NCBI GenBank assembly: GCA_947630925.1
Contig: CANRJM010000015.1
Coordinates: 1-47,066, forward strand
From: an uncultured Lachnospiraceae bacterium
Lineage (GTDB): Bacteria > Bacillota > Clostridia > Lachnospirales > Lachnospiraceae
DNA length: 47,066 bases
Reading direction: 5' to 3'
A program made the position numbers and the translations under genes. This document shows positions 28,318 to 36,661 of this stretch, in pieces (the stretch's first letter is position 1; the number at the start of each line of letters is the position of its first letter). The notes below the pieces were generated by a model. That model had not been told where the DNA came from, ran no database searches, and was given only the letters and a program-made list of their open reading frames with translations.

Positions 28318-29661
28318 TTATCTGCTCTCCTGCTCCAAATTTCCAAACTTGGTAAGATGCGGTATCCACGCCAACTTTACTTTTCCTGTCGGACCGCTTC
28401 TCTGTTTTGCGATAATGACCTCTGCCACATTCTTATCCTCCGTATCCGAATTATAATATTCATCACGATACAGAAACATAACCACATCAGCATCCTGCTC
28501 AATAGCGCCTGACTCTCGCAAATCCGACAACATCGGCCGTTTATCCGGACGCTGCTCTACCGCGCGCGACAGTTGCGACAATGCAATAACAGGCACATTT
28601 AATTCCCGCGCCATAACTTTCAGAGAACGGGAAATATCTGAAATTTCCTGCTGCCGGTTCTCGCCCCGCCGGTTTCCTGAACCCGACATCAACTGCAGAT
28701 AATCAATAATAACCATATCCAGACCATGATCAATTTTTATCTTTCTGCATTTTGTACGAAGTTCCGATACGGTAATGCCGGAAGTGTCATCAATGATCAG
28801 ATTCGTATTTCCAATCCTTCTAACGCTGTCCACGAGCCTTATCCAGTCCTCGTCCTCTAAACTGCCGACACGTATTTTCTGCGAATCTACATTGGAATTC
28901 ATGGACAACATTCGTTTGACCAACTGTTCTTTGCTCATTTCCAGGCTAAACATGGCAATCGTACTTTCACTGTGCAAAGAAACATATTCCACCAGATTAA
29001 GCACAAAAGCTGTTTTTCCCATGGAAGGACGCGCCGCAAGCAAAATAAGATCCGAGTCCTGCAGCCCTGCCGTCTTAAAATCCAGATCACGGAATCCCGT
29101 TTCAATGCCGGTAATATGACTCTCCTGCTTTGCCGCCTGAGAAATCTGATCCAAACTCCGAAGGACAATCTTTCCAATCGGTTCAAACTCTTCCGAAGAA
29201 CGCTTATGTAAAACATCAAATACATTCTTCTCCGCCATATCCATTATTTCTTCCACCGGTTTACTGTCCAGATAGCAGGCATTGGCAACGGACTCCGTTG
29301 CCTGAATCATTTTGCGCAGCATCGCCTTATCATGTACAATATTTGCATAATGCCTGATATTGGCCGACGTCGGAACGCTCAGCGTTAAACCCGCTAAGAA
29401 CTCTGCGCTTGATAGCTCCGGAGAGGTTTCCATCTCTCGAAGCTTATTCTGCAGCGTCACTAAATCTGTCGCCACACCCGCTTTGTATAAATCCACCAGT
29501 GCCTGAAACATTTCTCCATATTGTCCCTGATAAAAATCCTCTGCCGTAAGAATCTCAGAACCAATCAGAATGGCATCCTTATCCATCAGCATTGAACCAA
29601 TCACTGCACGCTCCGCCTCAACATTATGGGGTGGTATTCTTTTTATAATCGCCTCGTCCAT
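28318..29661 (-). CDS. dnaB: Replicative DNA helicase
   Basis: 447 residues, the normal length. It is the hexameric fork helicase. The N-terminal primase-interaction domain begins RIPPHNVEAERAVIGSMLMD; the RecA-like core has Walker A ARPSMGKTAF, the MFSLEMSKEQLVKRM motif, DYLQLMSG and LSQLSRAVEQRPDKRPMLSDLRESGAIEQDADVV. The sequence contains no intein. Third gene of gdpP-rplI-dnaB, an order conserved in many Firmicutes (the gene is called dnaC in Bacillus). It starts 40 nt after rplI. Confidence 0.98.
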   Translation of the reverse strand: MDEAIIKRIPPHNVEAERAVIGSMLMDKDAILIGSEILTAEDFYQGQYGEMFQALVDLYKAGVATDLVTLQNKLREMETSPELSSAEFLAGLTLSVPTSANIRHYANIVHDKAMLRKMIQATESVANACYLDSKPVEEIMDMAEKNVFDVLHKRSSEEFEPIGKIVLRSLDQISQAAKQESHITGIETGFRDLDFKTAGLQDSDLILLAARPSMGKTAFVLNLVEYVSLHSESTIAMFSLEMSKEQLVKRMLSMNSNVDSQKIRVGSLEDEDWIRLVDSVRRIGNTNLIIDDTSGITVSELRTKCRKIKIDHGLDMVIIDYLQLMSGSGNRRGENRQQEISDISRSLKVMARELNVPVIALSQLSRAVEQRPDKRPMLSDLRESGAIEQDADVVMFLYRDEYYNSDTEDKNVAEVIIAKQRSGPTGKVKLAWIPHLTKFGNLEQESR

Positions 29662-29701
29662 GCTATTTCCTCATCTCTCCAAGAAATATGTTGGTTCCCT
29701 T

Positions 29702-30148
29702 CTATGCTTCTTTGACAATGACTTTCAACTCGCCGGTAACTTTTGGATGCAGTTTGATTGGCATAGTAAAAATACCCGGACTCTTAATCGGCGCATCCAA
29801 CACCATTTTTTTCTTATCTAATGTATATCCCAACTGCTCCTTTGCTGCAGCCGCCAATTCTTTGGTTGATACCGAGCCAAAACTTCTGCCGCCGGAGCCG
29901 GTCTTAATCGATACGGTAATGGACTTGTCCTTTAATTCCTCTGCAAACGCCTTTGCCTCGTCCAGTTTTTCCTGTGCAAGCTTTTCCGCATGTTGTTTTT
30001 GAAGCTTGAGATCATTTTTATTTTTTGCCGTAGCTTCTACGCCAAGCTTTTTCTTAATGAGAAAATTTCTTGCATAACCTTCGCTGACTGTTACCATTTC
30101 GCCCTTTTTTCCAAGCGACTTTACATCTTCTAATAAAATAATTTCCAT
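29702..30148 (-). CDS. rplI: Ribosomal protein L9
   Basis: 148 residues, the usual bL9 length. It binds 23S rRNA at the L1 stalk base and helps maintain reading frame. The N-terminal domain shows the signature VKSLGKKGEMVTVSEGYARNFLIKKKLGVEAT; a long central helix (about 41-75) connects it to the C-terminal domain with the GRSFGSVSTKEL strand. Its ATG shares one base with the gdpP stop (TAATG), so translation is probably coupled. Confidence 0.98.
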   Translation of the reverse strand: MEIILLEDVKSLGKKGEMVTVSEGYARNFLIKKKLGVEATAKNKNDLKLQKQHAEKLAQEKLDEAKAFAEELKDKSITVSIKTGSGGRSFGSVSTKELAAAAKEQLGYTLDKKKMVLDAPIKSPGIFTMPIKLHPKVTGELKVIVKEA

Positions 30149-32196
30149 TATGCCTCTCCTTCCTGAATCATAATATCAATCGTTTCCTTTAACTTGGCCC
30201 TCGCCTCATCTACTGTCATATTTTCAAGCTGCGTACCCGCCATATCAATATGACCGCCGCCGCCTAAACGTTCCATCATTACCTGCACATTTAACTCGTC
30301 AATCGACCGTGCGCTGATATAGACCTTCCCGTTATATTTCGTAAAGACAAAGGAAGCCTTAACGCCTTTGATATCTAATAGAGAATTTGCAATTTTAGCG
30401 CCCAGTACCGTCGGACTATCCACTCCCTTAGAAGAACTCTCTGCGATAGCATATTCTCCCAGGTACAGCTCGGTATTCTGGATGGCCGCCGCCTTAATCT
30501 TATATTCATCCAAATCTTCGCGAAATACTTTTCTGACGCGCACCGCATCCGCTCCATTTCTTCGCAGATACGCCATTGCCTCAAAGGTTCTTACACCGGT
30601 CTTAGTCGTGAAATAATTGGTGTCCACCATAATGCCCGCATACATAGCCTCTGCTTCCGCAGGCTGCAGACGTAATCCATTACCTATATATTGTGAAATC
30701 TCCGCTACCATTTCACACGCTGAAGAAGCATATGGCTCAATATAGAACAAAACAGCCTTTGCAATCGCATCTCCCGACTGTCTGTGATGATCGATTACTA
30801 CGACAGACTGCGCCTGTTCAATCAACCCCGGACATTCTGTATAGCTCCCTTTATTGACATCAACTATGACAAGAAGCGTTGTATCATCTACCAATTCCAT
30901 CGCCTCATCACAGTCAATCATCAGGTCATTGTCATAATCCTTTGTCAAAAACCTCTCATAGATTGGACGGACAGACGCCGTGACTTCCTCCATCACAATG
31001 TGGGCTTTCCGATTTAAAGTTTTTGCAATCCTGCAAATACCTACCGAGGCGCCAAAAGAATCCACATCTCCGATGGAATGTCCCATGACCACTACCCGTT
31101 CGTTTCCTTCGATTAGTTCTTTTAATACATGCGCCTTTACTCTCGCCTTGACCCGCGTATTACGCTCTATCTGCACACGCTTGCCGCCAAAGAACTGTTC
31201 TCTCTCTCCATCCTTAATTACCGCCTGATCGCCGCCGCGTCCCAATGCCAGATCCATTGCGGCGCGCGCCCTTTCATAACGCTCCATATAATCGCCTTTT
31301 CCAACACCGATACCGATGCTGACCGTGGCAGTCTGATCATTTCCCAAGTTAATATTTCGGATTTCCTCCAAAATGGAAAAACGTGTGTTGATTAATTTTT
31401 CTAAATGCTTCTGTTTAAAGATAAAGAAGAATTTATCCTTCTCCAGTTTCTTTGATATCGCATCAATCCCCTGCATATACTTATTGACCTTACGGTCAAT
31501 CAACGCCATTGACAGAGACTGCCTGACCTCTTCTATACTGTCAATCAGCTCGTCATAATTATCAATGTATAACAGACCTGCCACCAGATTTTCTTCTTCA
31601 CGGACTTTCTCTGCGTTGATAATTTCTGTCTCTTCATATAAGTACATCGCAACGATACGCTTTGCATCAATCATCTGGTCAAATGCCAAATCTTCATCCT
31701 GGATTCCGGCGCCATTATCTATCACAAGGCTCAGCCTGCATCGATAATATCGATCCTGCGCCTGTACATGGACTTCTTTATCCTCCGGTATTTTGGGAAG
31801 CTTGCCATATGTGATTTCCGGAAAAATATTGGTAATGCTTTTTCGTGCTGCTTTTTTATTGACAATAACCTGCAAAAATTTATCATTGCCCCACAAAAGT
31901 TGTCCTTCCTCACTCAACACCGCATATGGCACATCCAGCTCCTTCAGCATATTCTTCTGCATCTGCCCGTAGTTCGCCGCAAATTGTATTAAATCTCTCC
32001 GAATCCTTCTGCGTCCTGTCAAATAAATCAACAAAACGGCAAGAAGATATAACCCTAGATAAATCACGCCAATCATACCGGCTCTAAAGCTGATAAAAAA
32101 GAGATGAATATCCGCCACCAGAAAAAGAATGCTCAGGAACAACGGCCATCGGAGGTAAATATTTAATATTCCTTTTAACTTTAATCTCCGCTTCAT
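30148..32196 (-). CDS. gdpP: Cyclic-di-AMP phosphodiesterase GdpP (DHH/DHHA1)
   Basis: 682 residues from the ATG at 32196; the frame stays open 42 nt further upstream but that region is the leader element, and GGAG lies 7 nt before 32196. GdpP hydrolyses c-di-AMP and controls wall, potassium and osmotic balance. Two membrane segments (about 12-55), a degenerate PAS region (about 70-160), a degenerate GGDEF domain with ALGRGGDQAVIK, then the DHH domain with Asp377/Asp379 in GDVDSFGAS and VIDHHRQSG, and DHHA1 with GGGGHIDMAGTQ. All expected catalytic motifs are there. First gene of gdpP-rplI-dnaB, with its own promoter inside the end of the preceding gene. Confidence 0.95.
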   Translation of the reverse strand: MKRRLKLKGILNIYLRWPLFLSILFLVADIHLFFISFRAGMIGVIYLGLYLLAVLLIYLTGRRRIRRDLIQFAANYGQMQKNMLKELDVPYAVLSEEGQLLWGNDKFLQVIVNKKAARKSITNIFPEITYGKLPKIPEDKEVHVQAQDRYYRCRLSLVIDNGAGIQDEDLAFDQMIDAKRIVAMYLYEETEIINAEKVREEENLVAGLLYIDNYDELIDSIEEVRQSLSMALIDRKVNKYMQGIDAISKKLEKDKFFFIFKQKHLEKLINTRFSILEEIRNINLGNDQTATVSIGIGVGKGDYMERYERARAAMDLALGRGGDQAVIKDGEREQFFGGKRVQIERNTRVKARVKAHVLKELIEGNERVVVMGHSIGDVDSFGASVGICRIAKTLNRKAHIVMEEVTASVRPIYERFLTKDYDNDLMIDCDEAMELVDDTTLLVIVDVNKGSYTECPGLIEQAQSVVVIDHHRQSGDAIAKAVLFYIEPYASSACEMVAEISQYIGNGLRLQPAEAEAMYAGIMVDTNYFTTKTGVRTFEAMAYLRRNGADAVRVRKVFREDLDEYKIKAAAIQNTELYLGEYAIAESSSKGVDSPTVLGAKIANSLLDIKGVKASFVFTKYNGKVYISARSIDELNVQVMMERLGGGGHIDMAGTQLENMTVDEARAKLKETIDIMIQEGEA

Positions 32197-32295
32197 ACTA
32201 ATCTCCATTCCGGAGCGTTCATATGACGGGAATTGCAAAATCCCCTATTCACATATTTCATAATAGCTTTTTGCGACGCTCCGGCACAAAAGCCA
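32197..32295 (-). promoter_or_regulatory. Candidate structured RNA leader, copy B
   Basis: In transcript order: stem from CAAAAGC (32287-32293) with GCTTTTTG (32266-32273); its loop contains the 9-nt segment CCGGAGCGT (32276-32284); a hairpin from 32239-32245 with 32228-32234; the complementary ACGCTCCGG (32210-32218); then 13 nt with GGAG; then the gdpP ATG. Relative to copy A the first stem changes at one position on both sides (an A-T pair becomes T-A), the inner hairpin differs fully in sequence but is kept, and the 9-nt pairing and 13-nt spacing are identical. It makes up most of the roughly 120-nt gdpP leader. Confidence 0.6.
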
Positions 32296-32323
32296 CAGAA
32301 ATGTATTAACCACTAATCTAAAA

Positions 32324-32352
32324 ATTATAACATTATTCGCATTTACAGTCAA
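32324..32352 (-). promoter_or_regulatory. Sigma-A promoter for gdpP-rplI-dnaB
   Basis: Minus strand TTGACT (32347-32352) and TATAAT (32324-32329) with a 17-nt spacer. The -35 box lies within the last codons of the arabinofuranosidase gene and the stop codon falls in the spacer. Start near 32317, just upstream of the leader element. Confidence 0.8.
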
Positions 32353-33856
32353 ATTTCCTAATCTTACAGGTTGCGCTATAAACCGAGCACGGCGGCAATG
32401 TAACGGATGTACGATTTCCATACCATTCTTCGTTCCCTATCTGCCGTTTTACTCTTTCCGGCTCCTCAAAACTATTATATGCATTGACTTCATTTGTGAG
32501 CAGAGAAAATTCTGCAGTACCGGTAAACTCCTGATTAGCCGGCAATTGCAGATACACTTCGCAGGATTCGGTCAAAGATGCATTGGAAAGCGTGATGTGC
32601 ACAAATTCTTCTCCGTCCGCATTTTCTGATACGGAAACGGATTCAGAAAGCGCCGGTACAGATATTTCTCCAATACCTGTATATTCCGTATCCAGCACAC
32701 TGTCAATCTGTGTTGCCCCCTGATGATCCCGATACATGGCAAAAACCTCATACGTCGGCGTCTTTACCATGTCCTTTCCTTCCGTCAGTATCATTGCCTG
32801 AAGGACATTGACTGTCTGAGCAATGTTTGCCATAATTATCCTGTCACTGTGTTTATTAAATATATTGAGATGAATGGCAGCCACAATTGCATCCCGCATG
32901 GTATTCTGCTGATATAAAAAGCCCGGATTTGTACCTGGTTCTACATCATACCATGTCCCCCACTCATCTACCACCAGACTGACTTTTTGCTCCGGATCGT
33001 GATAATCCATAATTGTCAAATGACGGTCTATGATCTCCTCTATCCGCAGCGCCTGCCGGATAGTCTGGTAATACTCCTGTTCGTCAAACTCTGTAGAACT
33101 TCCCTTATGCTCCCAATTTCCTGTTGGAATAGTATAATAATGCAGAGCAATTGCCTTTGTATGCCATTTTAATAATGGCATAATGCGATCTGTCCAATTA
33201 TAATCGTCTGCATTTGGTCCGCAGGCAATCGGAAAAAGTTTGTTGCCGCTCAGATCCCGGCAAAAGGTACGGTAGCGCCTGTATGTATCTGCATAAAATT
33301 CCGGACGCATACTTCCTCCGCCTCCCCAGCTTTCATTTCCAATACCTAAATATTTTACCTTCCACGGTTCCTCATGCCCATTCGCCGCACGGAGTTTCGC
33401 AAGCTCAGAGCCACCGTCATATGTCATGTACTCAATCCATTCTGCCGCCTCTTGTACCGTTCCGCTTCCCAAATTGAGCGCAATATATGGCTCACAGCCA
33501 ATCTGCTCACATAACTCCATAAATTCATGTGTTCCAAAGGCATTGTTTTCAACCACGCCGCCCCAGTTGGTATTGACAATCTGTTTACGCTGTTGTCTTG
33601 GACCGATTCCGTCTTTCCAGTGATACTCGTCTGCAAAGCAGCCTCCCGGCCACCGAAGCACCGGCAGCTTTATCTCTTTTAATGCCTCAACAACACCTTT
33701 TCGCATCCCTTTTACATTTGGTATCTCTGAATCTTCCCCAACATAGATCCCTTTATAGATACAACGCCCCAGATGTTCTGAAAAATGCCCATAGATCTCC
33801 GGTGCGATCCGACTTATCTTCCTCTCGGTATCCATTTTTAAAGTAACTCTTTTCAT
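32333..33856 (-). CDS. Alpha-N-arabinofuranosidase, GH51
   Basis: 507 residues, no signal peptide, so intracellular. It removes terminal arabinofuranose from arabinoxylan or arabinan oligosaccharides after uptake. The N-terminal segment [27 protein letters not shown] and [20 protein letters not shown] are GH51 landmarks; acid/base Glu175 is in [13 protein letters not shown] and nucleophile Glu298 in VVDEWGTWY. The C-terminal beta domain is complete. It lies 28 nt after a methyltransferase gene and may be read with it. Together with the secreted GH5 enzyme it points to plant-fibre use. Confidence 0.95.
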   Translation of the reverse strand: MKRVTLKMDTERKISRIAPEIYGHFSEHLGRCIYKGIYVGEDSEIPNVKGMRKGVVEALKEIKLPVLRWPGGCFADEYHWKDGIGPRQQRKQIVNTNWGGVVENNAFGTHEFMELCEQIGCEPYIALNLGSGTVQEAAEWIEYMTYDGGSELAKLRAANGHEEPWKVKYLGIGNESWGGGGSMRPEFYADTYRRYRTFCRDLSGNKLFPIACGPNADDYNWTDRIMPLLKWHTKAIALHYYTIPTGNWEHKGSSTEFDEQEYYQTIRQALRIEEIIDRHLTIMDYHDPEQKVSLVVDEWGTWYDVEPGTNPGFLYQQNTMRDAIVAAIHLNIFNKHSDRIIMANIAQTVNVLQAMILTEGKDMVKTPTYEVFAMYRDHQGATQIDSVLDTEYTGIGEISVPALSESVSVSENADGEEFVHITLSNASLTESCEVYLQLPANQEFTGTAEFSLLTNEVNAYNSFEEPERVKRQIGNEEWYGNRTSVTLPPCSVYSATCKIRKFDCKCE

Positions 33857-33884
33857 TGTATTCCTCCCCGTTTTTCCTTATTCT

Positions 33885-34751
33885 CTATTGATACCGTGTC
33901 CAACGTCCGGATGCGCCGCAAGGCAATACCAATCCGTTCTCCCTAACCGGAAGTCCAATCTCCTGTGCCTCTACCTGTCCGCCATACTGCGGAACCAGTA
34001 CCGTATGAAGCAGATAGGACAGTACTGCCGGCTGCAGTCCGGTTGTATACGAATTTAACAAAAAGAAGAGTGGTTCTTCTGACAAAAGCGTTGCACAGAG
34101 CTGTAAAAAAGGAAATATCTTCTCTTCCATCTTCCAGATTTCCCCTTTTGGCCCTCTTCCATAGGAAGGCGGATCCATAATAATTCCATCATAATGATTT
34201 CCGCGGCGGATCTCCCGCTCTACAAACTTTACACAATCATCTACCAGCCAGCGGACAGGCGCCTCTTTTAACCCTGATGCAGCTGCATTTTCCTTTGCCC
34301 AGTTGACCATCCCCTTAGAGGCATCGACATGCGTAACGTCAGCTCCTGCGGCTGCCGCCATAAGCGTAGCGCCTCCCGTATAAGCAAATAAATTTAACAC
34401 TTTTACCGGACGTTTTGCCTTCCTTATCTTTTCGCCAAACCAGTCCCAATTGACTGCCTGCTCCGGAAATAAGCCTGTATGCTTAAAACGAAACGGCTGC
34501 AAGTGGAAGGTAAGCGATTGATAATGAATCTTCCATGTATCCGGCAGATCAAAAAACTCCCAATTGCCTCCGCCTTTATTGCTTCTATAGTAATGAGCGT
34601 TTCTCTTTTTCCATCCGGCATTCTTCTTCGGCGTATTCCAAATTACCTGCGGATCCGGGCGCACCAGAATATAATCTCCCCAACGTTCCAGTTTTTCGCC
34701 ACCGGATGTATCTAACACTTCATAATCTTCCCATTGATCGGCAATCCACAT
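33885..34751 (-). CDS. Class I SAM-dependent methyltransferase (RlmI/RlmK-like)
   Basis: 288 residues. The Rossmann SAM-binding motif is VLNLFAYTGGATLMAAAAGA, followed by THVDASKGMVNWAKENAAASGL and the DPPSYGRG catalytic loop, which is typical of rRNA base methyltransferases related to RlmI/RlmK/RlmL. No PUA domain is present; the N-terminal 80 residues form a beta-rich segment instead. Substrate is therefore uncertain, rRNA being likeliest. CAGGAGG precedes the ATG; its promoter is at 34840-34868, divergent from the zinc-ribbon gene. Confidence 0.85.
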   Translation of the reverse strand: MWIADQWEDYEVLDTSGGEKLERWGDYILVRPDPQVIWNTPKKNAGWKKRNAHYYRSNKGGGNWEFFDLPDTWKIHYQSLTFHLQPFRFKHTGLFPEQAVNWDWFGEKIRKAKRPVKVLNLFAYTGGATLMAAAAGADVTHVDASKGMVNWAKENAAASGLKEAPVRWLVDDCVKFVEREIRRGNHYDGIIMDPPSYGRGPKGEIWKMEEKIFPFLQLCATLLSEEPLFFLLNSYTTGLQPAVLSYLLHTVLVPQYGGQVEAQEIGLPVRENGLVLPCGASGRWTRYQ

Positions 34752-34839
34752 CGTAAGTATTCCTCCTGACTGTTCTTGTTACGATCCTGTGTATCCTTTC
34801 CCAACGATACCATATTTGCATGTGGTTTCTGACAAATTA

Positions 34840-34868
34840 AGTATACCCAATCAAATATTCCTGTGCAA
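34840..34868 (-). promoter_or_regulatory. Sigma-A promoter for the methyltransferase gene
   Basis: Minus strand TTGCAC (34863-34868) and TATACT (34840-34845), 17-nt spacer. Divergent from the promoter at 34889-34918, the two -35 boxes being about 20 nt apart. Confidence 0.7.
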
Positions 34869-34888
34869 GTATTATTCCTCTCAGAACA

Positions 34889-34918
34889 TTGACCTTTCTG
34901 GTATGATTGAGCTATAAT
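34889..34918 (+). promoter_or_regulatory. Sigma-A promoter for the zinc-ribbon/TPM pair
   Basis: TTGACC (34889-34894) and TATAAT (34913-34918) with an 18-nt spacer; start near 34925, leader about 55 nt. Confidence 0.75.
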
Positions 34919-34979
34919 CATTTTATAATTTTTGCATAAAGGCTTTGCCTGCAGAAAGAAGGGATTGGAGGATTGTTTT

Positions 34980-35951
34980 ATGGAGGAACAGGAAAAGATG
35001 ACAGAAGAATCCGGAACAAAGTTAAAAACTGCTGCCTTTGCTCCTCATACCGCTGTATTTGGCGATGAAGAGGCGCGCCAATACTTATGCAGAAACTGTG
35101 GCGCCATTTTAGTCACAGATAACCACACGGCAATGACAGACTGTCTTTTTTGCGGCTCACAGATGACTCTGGGCAAAAGAATTTCAGGCGATTACGCCCC
35201 GACAAAAATCATCCCTTTCAACATTCCCCAAAAAAACGCTGCCAAAGCCTTTCAAAAATGGCGCCGGAAGATTGCATTTGCTCCAAAAGAATTTGCAAGG
35301 GGAAAACACATCAGAGAAGTAACCGGTATCTATATCCCTGTATGGATTTATGATTTAAAAGGACAGGGCGCCGCGACACTCCACTGCACAAAAAATAAAA
35401 CATATGATACCGAGGAAGAAACCGTTACGGAGACCAGTCATTTTGAAGTATTGCGAAAAACAGACCTGACCTTCCGCCAAATTCCCGGCAATGCTTCTAA
35501 AAAATTATCAGACAGGCTTGTCAATCAGTTGAAGCCTTTTGATTTTTCCGATAGGAAAGATTTTCAAATATCGTATCTTGCAAGTCATGCGGCCGAAAAA
35601 TATGATGTCACAGGGGAAACGCTTTTGCCCCGTATCCAGAAACAGGCACAGCAATATATGGATGAATGCATTGCCGATACTGTCAAAGACTATGACACCG
35701 CTGTTTTTGAAAAAAAAGAATATAATATCAGCCCCCTGACTTCCGACTATACGCTTTTGCCCGTCTGGATCGCTTATTATGACTATGGGGATGAGGAATA
35801 CATATTTGCCATGAATGGACAAACAGGAAAAATAGCCGCCAATCCGCCTATATCAAAGATAAAGGTGGCGACTTCCGCTCTATTAATTATATTCTTTACT
35901 TTTTTATTTTTCAGAATCATTACAGTACTATTGGGGGGACCATTATTATGA
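34980..35951 (+). CDS. Zinc-ribbon protein with C-terminal membrane anchor
   Basis: 323 residues from the ATG at 34980; GGAGG lies 8 nt upstream, and the in-frame ATG at 34932 has none. A treble-clef or TFIIB-type zinc ribbon is formed by LCRNCG and CLFCGS (about residues 36-60). The following roughly 200 residues are of a Clostridia family with the phrases YAPTKIIPF, GIYIPVWIYD and LLPVWIAYY, and a single membrane helix ends the protein (about 295-318). Function is unknown. Its stop overlaps the TPM gene start (ATGA), so the two are coupled and probably act together at the membrane. Confidence 0.8.
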   Translation: MEEQEKMTEESGTKLKTAAFAPHTAVFGDEEARQYLCRNCGAILVTDNHTAMTDCLFCGSQMTLGKRISGDYAPTKIIPFNIPQKNAAKAFQKWRRKIAFAPKEFARGKHIREVTGIYIPVWIYDLKGQGAATLHCTKNKTYDTEEETVTETSHFEVLRKTDLTFRQIPGNASKKLSDRLVNQLKPFDFSDRKDFQISYLASHAAEKYDVTGETLLPRIQKQAQQYMDECIADTVKDYDTAVFEKKEYNISPLTSDYTLLPVWIAYYDYGDEEYIFAMNGQTGKIAANPPISKIKVATSALLIIFFTFLFFRIITVLLGGPLL

Positions 35952-36661
35952 AAACAAAGATATGGAAACTTTTGATATGGATTGCTGTCATCCTGCCAGC
36001 TTCTCTTCTTTCTGCACGGACAGCAGACGCTAATACTCTGGTTGTTGACGGAGCAGGCATCTTCTCAACAGACGAAGTAAGCCAGATACAGGATTCCTGC
36101 GACGATATACTGAACCGGTACGACACTTCCGTCTATATTATCACAACAAAGAATTTTAAAGAAAAGGAAAAGGATTCATCCTATATGGATTCTATCGCTG
36201 AGGATAAAAATGCCCCTCAGAATCTAATCGTACTTTTTATCAACTTAAAAAAAGAGACGCCGGTCTGCAATATTTACGCTTATGGAAAAGCAAAAAATAT
36301 GCTGACAGACAAGCGCTGCAAAAAGATGCTCCGCCACATCACACGCAAGGTTTCAAAGCAAAACTATCTTCCCGCAGTCAATACTTTCTGCAGTGAAGCA
36401 TTGATTTATATGGGCAGAAAGCCTATGCTGGATTCCGCGCCTTTTTCTTCTCTTCTGCATCTGACGCTTTGCGTGCTCTTTGCATGCTTCATTCTTTATT
36501 CTATCCTGCACAAGCTGCCGGATAAAACACCGGAAAACGCAAAAACCTATCTGGATCCACAGTCTTCCAGTATATCCGGTCAGTCCGATCTGTTTACGCA
36601 CTTGACAGAGGAGCGTGTCCCAAAGTCAAAACATTCATCCGAAATGTCATCTAACGCATGA
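35948..36661 (+). CDS. TPM-domain (DUF477-type) membrane protein
   Basis: 237 residues. A signal peptide (about 1-28), then a TPM fold (about 30-160) with VVDGAGIFSTDEVSQIQDSCDDILNRYDTSVYIIT and LIVLFINLKKE, then one membrane helix (about 172-192) and a hydrophilic tail. TPM domains occur in proteins linked to photosystem repair in plants and to uncharacterised envelope roles in bacteria. The tail is encoded in the last 82 nt, which overlap in antisense the 3' end of the next gene; the tail is not conserved-looking, so the original stop may have been earlier or lost. Confidence 0.82.
   Translation: MKTKIWKLLIWIAVILPASLLSARTADANTLVVDGAGIFSTDEVSQIQDSCDDILNRYDTSVYIITTKNFKEKEKDSSYMDSIAEDKNAPQNLIVLFINLKKETPVCNIYAYGKAKNMLTDKRCKKMLRHITRKVSKQNYLPAVNTFCSEALIYMGRKPMLDSAPFSSLLHLTLCVLFACFILYSILHKLPDKTPENAKTYLDPQSSSISGQSDLFTHLTEERVPKSKHSSEMSSNA

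Noticed and set aside
32197..32266. Upstream open reading frame of 22 codons within the gdpP leader, overlapping the gdpP start
   Set aside because: It has no ribosome binding site, and copy A of the leader does not keep the frame (its ORF stops after 16 codons), so RNA structure explains the conservation better.
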